From contig JAGWUK010000089.1 in the NCBI GenBank assembly GCA_028868455.1, positions 1 through 8,810 on the forward strand: a stretch of 8,810 nt of DNA, read 5' to 3'. The DNA comes from Burkholderiales bacterium (lineage in GTDB: Bacteria > Pseudomonadota > Gammaproteobacteria > Burkholderiales > Burkholderiaceae_D). The stretch's first letter is position 1. The number at the start of each line of letters is the position of its first letter. A program made the translations under genes and the position numbers. This document shows positions 1-6,453 of the stretch, piece after piece. Below the pieces are notes generated by a model. It was not told the origin of the DNA and did not search any database. It saw only the letters and a program-made list of their open reading frames with translations.

Positions 1-105
1 GCGAAAATGGCGATACTGCGTGCGGTTTTTAAGCCTTATCTGGAAGATGGCAAAGCATTGCCTGTGATCGCGACAGCCACCATTAATTTTTCACTGAACA
101 GCTGA
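1..105 (+). CDS. C-terminal end of a probable TonB-type energy transducer (partial)
   Basis: Frame 1 is open from the window edge to a TGA at 103-105 and encodes 34 residues. They include FKPYLEDGKALPVIATATI and end in NFSLNS. The order 'hydrophobic helix, F-K-P-Y, acidic-D/N-G-K, then an alternating beta strand ending N-F-x-L' is the usual end of TonB C-terminal domains. In that family the domain lies in the periplasm and contacts the TonB box of outer-membrane transporters. Only the tail is visible, so the N-terminal membrane anchor and proline-rich region cannot be checked. Other proteins that carry a TonB_C domain would look the same here. Before the IS arrived, the FIST gene would have started roughly 180 bp downstream of this stop on the same strand. 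Confidence 0.55.
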   Translation, partial: AKMAILRAVFKPYLEDGKALPVIATATINFSLNS

Positions 106-140
106 ACGCCAGCGTCTTATCCACATTGGCTGCTTTCAGG

Positions 141-167
141 CCTATTTTTCTACCTAATAAAAATAGG
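141..167. terminator. AT-rich hairpin after the tonB-like gene
   Basis: CCTATTTTT (141-149) and AAAAATAGG (159-167) form a perfect 9-bp stem around a 9-nt loop, 36 bp after the stop codon at 105. The position suits a transcription end. The stem has only three G-C pairs and no T-run follows, so it is a weak intrinsic terminator at best. Confidence 0.35.
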
Positions 168-171
168 GGAG

Positions 172-195
172 TATATCACTAGTGTCCCAACGTTT
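172..195 (+). repeat. Left inverted repeat region of the IS
   Basis: These 24 bases are the perfect reverse complement of 1550-1573. The inner 13 bases (TGTCCCAACGTTT) are very likely the true IS tip. The outer 11 include the putative CTAG target duplication (179-182) plus target sequence that happens to be palindromic. The repeat ends only one base before the stop codon of the transposase gene (197-199). Confidence 0.85.
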
Positions 196-196
196 C

Positions 197-1429
197 TCAT
201 AGGAGAGACATCTGTTTTGGTTGATTTTCGTCACCGGAGTTTCCCCGCAACGCTAAAGAGGAAGTGACCGTTGATATCTGTTTTGGTTGATTTTCGTCAC
301 CGGAGTTTCCCGATGGCGGCGTAAGTAATTGATTTATTGGTGTTGTTTCAAACATGGTGAGACTCAGGATTTGTAGAATTTCGTAAAGGCTGTGAGGCAA
401 ATGCAGACGTTTTTTGACGATAGCGATGAGTACGCAAGTACAGACCGCGATCCATATTTGTGTCTTCACGGCATTCTTGCTGGTTCCCAGAAAGGTTTTG
501 ATACGCAAATGTTGCTTGATCCACTTGAAGAACAATTCGACTTGCCAACGTTGCTTGTAAAGCGCTGCAATCATCTCGGGTTTGAGAGAGAAATTGTTGG
601 TCAAAAAAGTGATGCGTTCCCCAGCGTCGTCCTTGACGACGATACGACGCAAACTCGCCGTGTAATGCTTGCCTGTGTAGAAGAGTGGAAGCACACCCGT
701 TTGGTCGCAGATAACGTTGCTCGTCGCCCGATCGACTGGCTGCGAGTACCGACGCTTGAACTTGGTATTGCTTTTTGCTCTCGTGACAAAGAAGGCACCC
801 GCCGCATGCAGCCTGTGCAGCCGGGCGAAATCCAGATAGCCGCGATCCATCAGGTAATACGCCCCTGGCTCGATGACCAGATCGTCGAGAATATTGACCT
901 CGTGGGTCTTGCCGTCGGTGATGTGAATGAAACTGGGAATAGAGCCGCGCAGGTCCAGCAACGTATGCAATTTGATAGCCGCTTTGGTAGACCGGAAAGG
1001 TGCCCACGGATACACCGACAAACACAGGTCGATGGTCGTGGCATCGAACGCATAGACTGTTGCATCGAGGTCCACGCCAAACGGCTCGCTGGCGTACAAC
1101 GGGCGCGCCATCGCAATCAGATGTTGCGCCAGATCGGCGTAGATTTGCCAGGGGCGCGTGGCATTTGCATTGGCCAGCGTATTGCGGGAAATCGTCGCAC
1201 AGCGAAATCCCATGTGGTACAGCCGATGGGCTTGGGCACGCAAATTGACTTCGATATCGCGCAGCGATTCCCGATAGGTCAACTGCGCAAATGCCATGGC
1301 GAAGAATTGATCCAGGCAGGAAAAATCCTTGACCTTGTGTTCGCCCCTGTGGGCTGCTACACATCGTCGAAAGGTGGTCAGCGGCAAATACGTCATGACC
1401 TGCGAGAAAACAAGTTTGCCCTGATGCAT
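197..1429 (-). CDS. IS4-family transposase (DUF4372 + DDE_Tnp_1)
   Basis: This 410-residue DDE transposase catalyses cut-and-paste style movement of the surrounding IS. The N-terminus (about 1-75) has the DUF4372 pattern, with S-C-L-D-Q-F near 37-42 and Q-L-T-Y-R-E-S-L-R-D-I-E near 49-60. The catalytic core shows D129 in AFDATTIDL, D195 in LMDRGYLD and E298 in YKQRWQVELFFKWIK. The last motif is a perfect Y-(2)-R-(3)-E-(6)-K signature (Y291, R294, E298, K305). The ATG at 1429 is preceded by GAAGG at suitable spacing, and the protein begins as relatives do, so it looks full length. The C-terminus is odd: after about residue 370 the segment GNSGDENQPKQ occurs twice, 22 residues apart (374-384 and 396-406), encoded by a 36-bp direct repeat. 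Long open frames on both strands across this gene are shadows. Confidence 0.93.
   Translation of the reverse strand: MHQGKLVFSQVMTYLPLTTFRRCVAAHRGEHKVKDFSCLDQFFAMAFAQLTYRESLRDIEVNLRAQAHRLYHMGFRCATISRNTLANANATRPWQIYADLAQHLIAMARPLYASEPFGVDLDATVYAFDATTIDLCLSVYPWAPFRSTKAAIKLHTLLDLRGSIPSFIHITDGKTHEVNILDDLVIEPGAYYLMDRGYLDFARLHRLHAAGAFFVTRAKSNTKFKRRYSQPVDRATSNVICDQTGVLPLFYTGKHYTASLRRIVVKDDAGERITFLTNNFSLKPEMIAALYKQRWQVELFFKWIKQHLRIKTFLGTSKNAVKTQIWIAVCTCVLIAIVKKRLHLPHSLYEILQILSLTMFETTPINQLLTPPSGNSGDENQPKQISTVTSSLALRGNSGDENQPKQMSLL
210..245. repeat. 36-bp direct repeat, copy 1 (3' end of transposase gene)
   Basis: Identical to 276-311 and offset by exactly 66 bp, so both copies are read in the same frame and give the same peptide (GNSGDENQPKQ). 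The 30 bp between the copies (246-275) do not resemble either outer flank, so this is not a simple 66-bp tandem duplication, or else the rest has diverged. Confidence 0.9.
276..311. repeat. 36-bp direct repeat, copy 2 (3' end of transposase gene)
   Basis: Second copy of the sequence at 210-245, with no mismatches. It encodes residues 374-384 of the transposase, just after the expected end of the DDE fold. Confidence 0.9.
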
Positions 1430-1440
1430 AGGAGCCTTCG

Positions 1441-1452
1441 GCGGATATCCGC
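1441..1452. promoter_or_regulatory. 12-bp perfect palindrome in the transposase leader
   Basis: GCGGATATCCGC is its own reverse complement and lies 11 bp upstream of the transposase ATG, directly beside its ribosome-binding site (GAAGG on the minus strand). In some IS4-family elements, such as IS10 and IS50, leader hairpins restrict translation of transcripts that enter from outside. This palindrome could act that way or be an operator. The role is inferred from position only. Confidence 0.35.
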
Positions 1453-1549
1453 AAAAAGCCCCAATTCTGCACCTCGACGTTCAAATCGAGACCAGATGAA
1501 AACATCATTTTATGCAAACAAATCATTGACTTACGAGACTCTGATGTGA

Positions 1550-1573
1550 AAACGTTGGGACACTAGTGATATA
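1550..1573 (-). repeat. Right inverted repeat region of the IS
   Basis: Perfect reverse complement of 172-195. The transposase end of the element lies here; the 120 bp between this repeat and the transposase ATG form the leader. A TAAAAT -10-like hexamer is present there on the minus strand (about 1508-1513) but has no convincing -35 partner. The second CTAG is at 1563-1566. Confidence 0.85.
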
Positions 1574-1588
1574 GCAAATGTAAAAAGG

Positions 1589-1616
1589 TAAATGCGTTCA
1601 TTTCGTTCAGCATTTA
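1589..1616. promoter_or_regulatory. Inverted repeat upstream of the FIST gene
   Basis: TAAATGC (1589-1595) and GCATTTA (1610-1616) form a 7-bp inverted repeat with 14 bp between, about 50 bp upstream of the FIST start. Two GTTCA copies lie in the spacer. It could be an operator for the FIST-kinase operon. No convincing -35/-10 pair was identified in the stretch between the IS and the gene. Confidence 0.25.
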
Positions 1617-1654
1617 ACTCAGGCTACAAGCTGATTCCCCGTCACAGTAATGTC

Positions 1655-1659
1655 AGGAG
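1655..1659 (+). promoter_or_regulatory. Ribosome-binding site that decides the FIST start
   Basis: AGGAG lies 5 bp before the ATG at 1665 (AGGAGATTCCATG). An in-frame ATG at 1650 has no comparable site upstream and would place this Shine-Dalgarno inside the gene, so 1665 is preferred. Confidence 0.75.
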
Positions 1660-1664
1660 ATTCC

Positions 1665-2795
1665 ATGCGCATCGCCCAATGTAAAATCCAGCACGTCGAT
1701 CAGATTGCTGGTGCCAACCTTCCTCCTGAAACGCAACTCTTATTGATTTTTGGCGCACGCAATTTGCTACAACACGACGGCTTGTTTGTGGCATTAAAGC
1801 AAGCCTGTCCGGCGGCGCATATTGCCGGTTGCAGTACCGCCGGGGAAATTTGCGGAACAGAAGTCTCAGACAACACGATCGTACTGACTTCAATTTGCTT
1901 TACATCGACACAGATCCGACTGGCAACGGTGGCGGTGCCGCAAGCCGCTGATAGCCGACAGGCGGGTCTGACGCTTTCTGCACAATTACAGGCGCCGCAT
2001 TTGCGGCACATTCTGGTGTTTTCGGATGGGATGGGCGTGAATGGCAGTGAACTGGTACAAGGGCTGCGTGAGCGCTTGCCAGCTAATGTTAACGTGACCG
2101 GAGGCCTGGCTGGCGACGGTGCTGATTTTCAAGAAACCGTGGTTCTGGGCGATGGTCCAGCCAGAGCCGGGCAAATCGTTGGCGTAGGATTTTATGGTGA
2201 AGAGCTGCATATTGGCTATGGTTCGGTGGGGGGCTGGGATGTCTTCGGGCCAGAGCGCATGATCACGCGCTCGGAGGGCAATGTCCTGTATGAACTCGAC
2301 GGTGAATCTGCGCTGGCACTGTACAAAACCTATCTAGGCAAACACGCGCAAGAATTGCCGTCATCCGGACTGCTATTCCCATTGGCGCTGAGATTGCCGG
2401 ACGCAGAAACTCCCGTGGTTCGTACCATACTCGGCGTCGATGAAGCGCAGCAGAGCATGACCTTTGCCGGCGCCATGCCAGAGGGATGTATGGCGCAACT
2501 GATGAAAGCTAATTTCAACCGGCTGGTAGATGGCGCTATCGGTGCCGCCGAAGTGAATCGCCAGCAATTGGGTGAGCACAAGGCCGAGTTGGCTGTGCTT
2601 ATCAGTTGCATCGGTCGCAAGCTGGTTTTGCGACAAAGAATTGAAGAGGAGACGGAAGGTGTAGCCGATATTCTGGGCACGCAGGCCGTACTAACCGGTT
2701 TTTATTCCTACGGTGAGCTGGCGCCACATGGCGCGCAGACACGTTGCGAGTTACATAATCAGACGATGACAGTGACAACTTTCAGCGAGAAATGA
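1665..2795 (+). CDS. FIST-domain sensor protein, possibly NosP-like
   Basis: This 376-residue soluble protein has the FIST_N plus FIST_C layout. FIST_N (about 25-215) contains GCSTAGEI (55-62), FSDG (119-122) and TGGLAGDGADF (145-155). FIST_C (about 220-365) contains LYELDGESALALYKTYLG, GFYSYGELAP (345-354) and the ending ELHNQTMTVTTFSE. There is no signal peptide or membrane segment, so it should act in the cytoplasm. FIST domains are sensory input modules. In several proteobacteria a stand-alone FIST protein next to a histidine kinase is the haem-containing nitric-oxide sensor NosP, which controls that kinase. The kinase gene following after 3 bp supports such a role. The haem ligand cannot be assigned from the sequence, so nitric oxide is only a hypothesis; FIST domains were also proposed to bind small ligands such as amino acids. 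Confidence 0.88.
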   Translation: MRIAQCKIQHVDQIAGANLPPETQLLLIFGARNLLQHDGLFVALKQACPAAHIAGCSTAGEICGTEVSDNTIVLTSICFTSTQIRLATVAVPQAADSRQAGLTLSAQLQAPHLRHILVFSDGMGVNGSELVQGLRERLPANVNVTGGLAGDGADFQETVVLGDGPARAGQIVGVGFYGEELHIGYGSVGGWDVFGPERMITRSEGNVLYELDGESALALYKTYLGKHAQELPSSGLLFPLALRLPDAETPVVRTILGVDEAQQSMTFAGAMPEGCMAQLMKANFNRLVDGAIGAAEVNRQQLGEHKAELAVLISCIGRKLVLRQRIEEETEGVADILGTQAVLTGFYSYGELAPHGAQTRCELHNQTMTVTTFSEK

Positions 2796-2798
2796 GTC

Positions 2799-3914
2799 AT
2801 GCATCCTTTACTTGCTCGACAACTAAAGAAATATTGTCCCGATGGGCGCGCCGCTGATCTGGACGGATTGAGTGCCGCGGTGGATGCTGCCTACGCCAGT
2901 TTCGAAAGTGACCGTTCGCTGATAGAACATTCCCTTGAAACCATGTCGAGCGAGCTTGGGCAACGCAATCGTGAACTGGCAAAACAGTTGCAGGAGAAGC
3001 AGCGCGTCATGGATCAGCTCAGCAGCATTAACACAGAGTTACTGGATCTGAATCACAAACTGGAAACAGCGCAAACGCAATTACTGCAGGCAGACAAAAT
3101 GGCGTCCATAGGGCAACTGGCGGCAGGTGTTGCGCATGAAATCAATAATCCGGTAGCTTTCGTGCATTCCAATATCGGTACGCTGGAAATGTATCTGAAA
3201 CAGATTTTCCAGATCGCCGACGCCTATATCGCTCAAGAGCAATTCCTTCCCGCAGAAGTGGTGCGGCAGTTAAACGAACTCAGGGACAAGCTCGAGTACG
3301 ACTATATTGTCGGCGACATGGCCGATTTAATGAAAGAGTCAAAAGACGGGCTAGAGCGAGTCAAAAAGATTGTGCAGGAATTGAAGGACTTTTCCCGCGT
3401 CGATCAATCGGAATGGGATTTACTGGACATCACGGATGGTATCAACAGTACGCTGAGCCTGGTCAGGCATGAGTTGCAAAGCCGGGCAGACATTGTTTGT
3501 GAGCTATCCGCTTTGCCCCCGATCGAGTGCGTCTTGTCGCAACTCAATCAGGTATTTATGAACTTGCTGATCAACGCTGCGCACGCCATCAAGCAACACG
3601 GCACCATTACGATACGTACTGGCATGCAAGGAGACGATCATGTCTGGGTGAGTATCGGCGATACAGGCGAAGGGATACCGCCAGAAAATCTGTCGCGCAT
3701 TTTTGACGCATTTTTTACCACCAAACCGGTAGGAAAAGGCACGGGACTCGGCCTTTCCTTATCATATGGGATCATCAAGCGGCATCACGGGCGGATTGAC
3801 GTCAGCAGTCAGATGGGCAGCGGCACGACATTTACGATTACTTTACCGGTGCAGCAACCTCCTGCAAACGCGGCAGAATCGGATGCCCTGAAAAATGCTG
3901 CGAATCAGTCTTAA
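2799..3914 (+). CDS. Cytoplasmic histidine kinase paired with the FIST protein (NahK-like)
   Basis: The protein has 371 residues and no membrane segment. Residues about 28-100 form a long hydrophilic, coiled-coil-like helix (SDRSLIEHSLETMSSELGQR, then heptad-like leucines). A HisKA domain follows with the phospho-acceptor His113 in VAHEINNP. The HATPase domain has the N-box (N250, N255 and N259), the G1 box DTGEGIP (288-294), the F-box around FDAFFTTK (302-309) and the G2 box GKGTGLGLS (312-320). All motifs needed for autophosphorylation are present. There is no PAS, HAMP or receiver domain, so input probably comes from the FIST protein encoded 3 bp upstream, with likely translational coupling. 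No response regulator follows; the next gene is convergent and its stop is 18 bp away. The phosphotransfer partner must be elsewhere. Confidence 0.92.
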   Translation: MHPLLARQLKKYCPDGRAADLDGLSAAVDAAYASFESDRSLIEHSLETMSSELGQRNRELAKQLQEKQRVMDQLSSINTELLDLNHKLETAQTQLLQADKMASIGQLAAGVAHEINNPVAFVHSNIGTLEMYLKQIFQIADAYIAQEQFLPAEVVRQLNELRDKLEYDYIVGDMADLMKESKDGLERVKKIVQELKDFSRVDQSEWDLLDITDGINSTLSLVRHELQSRADIVCELSALPPIECVLSQLNQVFMNLLINAAHAIKQHGTITIRTGMQGDDHVWVSIGDTGEGIPPENLSRIFDAFFTTKPVGKGTGLGLSLSYGIIKRHHGRIDVSSQMGSGTTFTITLPVQQPPANAAESDALKNAANQS

Positions 3915-3932
3915 CGATCCGCAAACATTGCC

Positions 3933-6167
3933 TTAATAATCCAGGTCGACAATTTTTTGCGGCAAGTCCTCTGCGGAGTTCAGACCCAGAACGCGCGTTA
4001 GCGTCTGCGCGATGACGTTGACATCATTGTCGAAGGAACCATGAGAAACCGGAATGCTGCGTTTGCCGCAATTGACGGTTTTATCGTTAATGATATGCAA
4101 TGTCGCCGCCTGTTTACTTGTCAGCCCTATGCCATTGGCAGCGAAACCGGAGGGGACGGTTGTGCCCCAGTAAAACTGATTCCAGTCTTCCAGCGTGGCA
4201 ATACTTGCCTGATTCCATTGGCCATCGGCCGACGATTTATTGGCAAAGCGTTCCGCATCAAAGCTTGCAGCCATGCCGAGCAAAGGTGTTTTGTGCTGGA
4301 TTTCAAAGGCACGGGCGACCAGATACAGCAGGGATTTTTGATAAATGCCGGCGACGTTGTCATCCAGTTCGCGGTCATCCGACATCAGGTGAATATGAAA
4401 TTGCTCGCGCGCCAGACTGCGCTTGGCGATTGCCGGGCGGTATTTTTTGTTCGCAAAATCGATGGTGCAGGCAGGTGCAAACAGATTGCATGTGCTGATT
4501 TTCAGCTTCCGCGCGGTCAGCAGTTCCAGCAAATGTCCATGCACGATAGAACCCGCCGAATGCCCAAGCAGATGAATTTCCAGATTGTCTTCACCGAGAT
4601 CAAGTGCCAGTTGTTTCAATCGCTGTGCCATGATGAACAGGCCGCGCGGCGGATCGCCGTCAAGTGCCGCCTGCTCGGCATTTTGCTTCATTTGTACCCA
4701 TTGACCTTTGCCGCCGACGGTGGATGCGACTGCTTCTACCGTCCGGTCGGCAACTTCTGTCGCCGCATTCTTGAGCGCGTCAAACCAGCCGCGATCTTGA
4801 TCTTTGCCGGGCAACGCGTCTTTCACTTTATCCGCAATGATATCGATCAGGGTTTCGCCAAGGCCGGTTTTCCAGGTAATGAATACCGGATAGACGCCAT
4901 TAGCTAAAAAGTACGGCGCCATCGCTGCCACGCGTTTGAGCGAATCTTCTTCTGAGTTCAGACCGCCATGGGCATATAAAGCCAGCTTGAGTTTGCCGTT
5001 GAGCCCGCTCTGTCTGGCAAGCCAGTTTTTGGGTGCATTGAGTACTACCTCGTCGACGGTCGCAATAGCATTTTCGACATGAACCAGACGCTGTATCAAT
5101 CCGCCATCGTTGCCCATGACGACAGTTAAGCCGTAAGCCTGATCTGTTGTCAGTCTGGGCAATCCATCCGTTTTCGGCGACATGTTTCCCGCTGCAGAGA
5201 GCAGGAAGCCGGTGGCGCGATAAGCAGGTGCCGTGGAAATTGAAGACAGTCTGGCGTGAGCTTCCAGATTGTGATTGTGATTAGGACGATTCCGCGTGGC
5301 CAGCGCACCGTGCGAGACGGGCACTCCGAGCGATACGGTCCAGGCGTCGCTGCCATTGCTGCACCAGTCCTCGTAAGTCAGTATGGCAAATCCCTCAAAG
5401 CCCCAATCGCGGCCCCAGGAATTCTGTACGATAAATCCCTCGTCGGTATAGCCTATCAGGGCGAAAGCATGTCCCCCCGTCATATCTTGTTGTTGCTCGA
5501 TCAGTGGAATCTGCTCCAGATTACTGAGCTTCGCTGTTTTTTTTGTTCCTTTGCCTTTCTTCCTTGGCGACAAATTCCAGCCAGAATGCAGATTTGCTGA
5601 GACATACAGGGCGCCAATTTCCAGTATTGCTGCCTGCATATCGGTCACCGATGCCTTGTCTACGCGGTAGTACACGCCGAGTGGACGGGTTACGGCGTCT
5701 TCAGCCCAATGACCTTTGGGTGCTTCGAATGCAGGGACGGAACCGTCGGCAGCGACGGTGTAGGGCCACAGATCGCGGTTACAGACGCCGTGCTTGTGCC
5801 AGCCTTTCAGCGCACCGCGGCAACTGGAACCTTCATAATCTTCACCAGCCCATTCATCATAAAATTTGGCCAGGTGATACAGCATGCGCGGACTGGTTTG
5901 TTTGATTTTTTGCGTCCTGCGCCAAAGCAGATAGTTGATGACCGCTGCCAGCCCGAAACCGGTACAGGCGCCATCGGCACCCTGATCGAGGATCAGATCT
6001 GCCGCCAGATAGTCGGAGAAATGGCGCTTGATATCTTCAATACTGGGGAAACTGGGAGGCAAATTGCATACGCGTGGCGTAAAAATTCTGTCTCTGAAAT
6101 CCAGCCGGTCTGGCCGTGCATCCAACGCCAGTTTGTTGCCTTGAAAGGTGATGCTGGTAGAAGGCAT
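3933..6167 (-). CDS. Papain-like cysteine peptidase fused to a serine alpha/beta hydrolase
   Basis: This 744-residue protein carries two enzyme modules. The N-terminal module (about 20-285) is a C1 papain-type peptidase. Q62 and C68 lie in DQGADGACTGF with the same six-residue spacing as the oxyanion Gln and nucleophile Cys of papain; H233 is in GGHAFALIGY and N249 in VQNSWGRDWGFEGF. After a His/Asn-rich linker (about 285-345), the second module (about 345-735) is an alpha/beta hydrolase. It has an HGGL oxyanion-type motif (400-403), the nucleophile elbow GHSAG with S537, candidate acids D597/D598 in LMSDDRELDD, and candidate H709 in SHGSFDND. No signal peptide or membrane helix is visible. 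The ATG is preceded by GGAGGT at good spacing. A basic insertion (PRKKGKGTKKTAK, 201-213) sits inside the peptidase module. Substrates are unknown; protein processing combined with lipid or ester cleavage is possible. Confidence 0.85.
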   Translation of the reverse strand: MPSTSITFQGNKLALDARPDRLDFRDRIFTPRVCNLPPSFPSIEDIKRHFSDYLAADLILDQGADGACTGFGLAAVINYLLWRRTQKIKQTSPRMLYHLAKFYDEWAGEDYEGSSCRGALKGWHKHGVCNRDLWPYTVAADGSVPAFEAPKGHWAEDAVTRPLGVYYRVDKASVTDMQAAILEIGALYVSANLHSGWNLSPRKKGKGTKKTAKLSNLEQIPLIEQQQDMTGGHAFALIGYTDEGFIVQNSWGRDWGFEGFAILTYEDWCSNGSDAWTVSLGVPVSHGALATRNRPNHNHNLEAHARLSSISTAPAYRATGFLLSAAGNMSPKTDGLPRLTTDQAYGLTVVMGNDGGLIQRLVHVENAIATVDEVVLNAPKNWLARQSGLNGKLKLALYAHGGLNSEEDSLKRVAAMAPYFLANGVYPVFITWKTGLGETLIDIIADKVKDALPGKDQDRGWFDALKNAATEVADRTVEAVASTVGGKGQWVQMKQNAEQAALDGDPPRGLFIMAQRLKQLALDLGEDNLEIHLLGHSAGSIVHGHLLELLTARKLKISTCNLFAPACTIDFANKKYRPAIAKRSLAREQFHIHLMSDDRELDDNVAGIYQKSLLYLVARAFEIQHKTPLLGMAASFDAERFANKSSADGQWNQASIATLEDWNQFYWGTTVPSGFAANGIGLTSKQAATLHIINDKTVNCGKRSIPVSHGSFDNDVNVIAQTLTRVLGLNSAEDLPQKIVDLDY

Positions 6168-6171
6168 GCTG

Positions 6172-6177
6172 ACCTCC
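6172..6177 (-). promoter_or_regulatory. Strong ribosome-binding site of the peptidase-hydrolase gene
   Basis: On the minus strand GGAGGT precedes the ATG by 4 bp (GGAGGTCAGCATG). It confirms the start at 6167 and indicates that this gene is translated independently rather than by coupling to the upstream parvulin gene. Confidence 0.8.
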
Positions 6178-6417
6178 GTTTAAGATAAATTGCTTACGTG
6201 AAGGGGCGTGGACGTGCGCATGATCTTGTTGCTGGCGTTTCGTCGGCAAACTATATTGCCGGTAGTGATGTTTCCTGCCGGATCAGTTTTGCGTTCGTCC
6301 TGATACAAATATTGCTTGTTTTATTTGCAATTCAAGTGTCTCAAGTTTTGGTGTCATTAGCAACAAAAAAGATGCCGGGCACAGTGCGGAAGGATGGGTG
6401 TTGTTGTATTGATGAAA
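6178..6417. other. Leader region of the peptidase-hydrolase gene
   Basis: About 240 bp without a convincing gene. It must hold the promoter of the minus-strand peptidase-hydrolase gene if the hairpins behind the parvulin gene terminate. TTGAAT and TTGCAA hexamers with A/T-rich followers occur on the minus strand near 6300-6340, but none is a clear promoter. An inverted repeat CGGCAA-ACTATA-TTGCCG (6244-6261), with a TATAGT on the minus strand at its centre, could be an operator over a -10 box. Open frames crossing this stretch are antisense or out-of-frame extensions and are not supported. Confidence 0.4.
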
Positions 6418-6451
6418 ATGGACATGCGCTGGCAGTGCAGCGCATGTCCAT
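6418..6451 (-). terminator. Hairpin terminator of the parvulin gene
   Basis: ATGGACATGCGCT (6418-6430) and AGCGCATGTCCAT (6439-6451) make a perfect 13-bp stem with an 8-nt loop. On the minus strand, the direction of the parvulin gene, it is followed by TTTTCATC. The T-run is short, but the stem is strong and lies about 40 bp past the stop codon. Confidence 0.7.
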
Positions 6452-6453
6452 CT

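Larger units (their letters stand above)
183..1562 (-). mobile_element. IS4-family insertion sequence (DUF4372/DDE type), apparently intact
   Basis: The element has a single transposase gene on the minus strand and matching inverted ends. The ends start TGTCCCAACGTTT on the left (183-195) and, read inward, on the right (1562-1550). CTAG is present directly at both junctions (179-182 and 1563-1566), as expected of a 4-bp target duplication, which gives an element of 1380 bp. Complementarity continues outward past CTAG for seven more bases on each side. The exact tips are therefore ambiguous: either the target was a palindrome, or the inverted repeats are 24 bp long (172-195 and 1550-1573, element 1402 bp). 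The transposase is uninterrupted and keeps its catalytic residues, so the copy may be active. I do not assign an ISfinder name. Confidence 0.88.

Noticed and set aside
210..311. Minimal CRISPR array (36-bp repeats with a 30-bp spacer)
   Set aside because: The sizes fit, but there are only two units, they lie in frame inside the transposase gene, the offset is a multiple of three, and no cas genes are near.
348..1526. Minus-strand 392-residue open frame overlapping the transposase in another frame
   Set aside because: No recognisable fold or motif; the transposase frame has the DUF4372 and DDE residues and the ribosome-binding site.
392..1549. Plus-strand 385-residue open frame across the IS
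   Set aside because: It is antisense to a transposase with complete catalytic motifs, has no recognisable domain and runs through the IS tip. It is a shadow of the transposase codon pattern.
1650..1664. FIST start at the earlier ATG (1650)
   Set aside because: No ribosome-binding site upstream of it, while AGGAG sits at ideal distance before the ATG at 1665.
3915..3932. A shared terminator between the convergent kinase and peptidase-hydrolase genes
   Set aside because: Only 18 bp separate the two stop codons and no hairpin with a T-run is visible there.
4041..4907. Plus-strand 288-residue frame
   Set aside because: Antisense to the hydrolase module, which has clear catalytic motifs; no domain recognised in the antisense frame.
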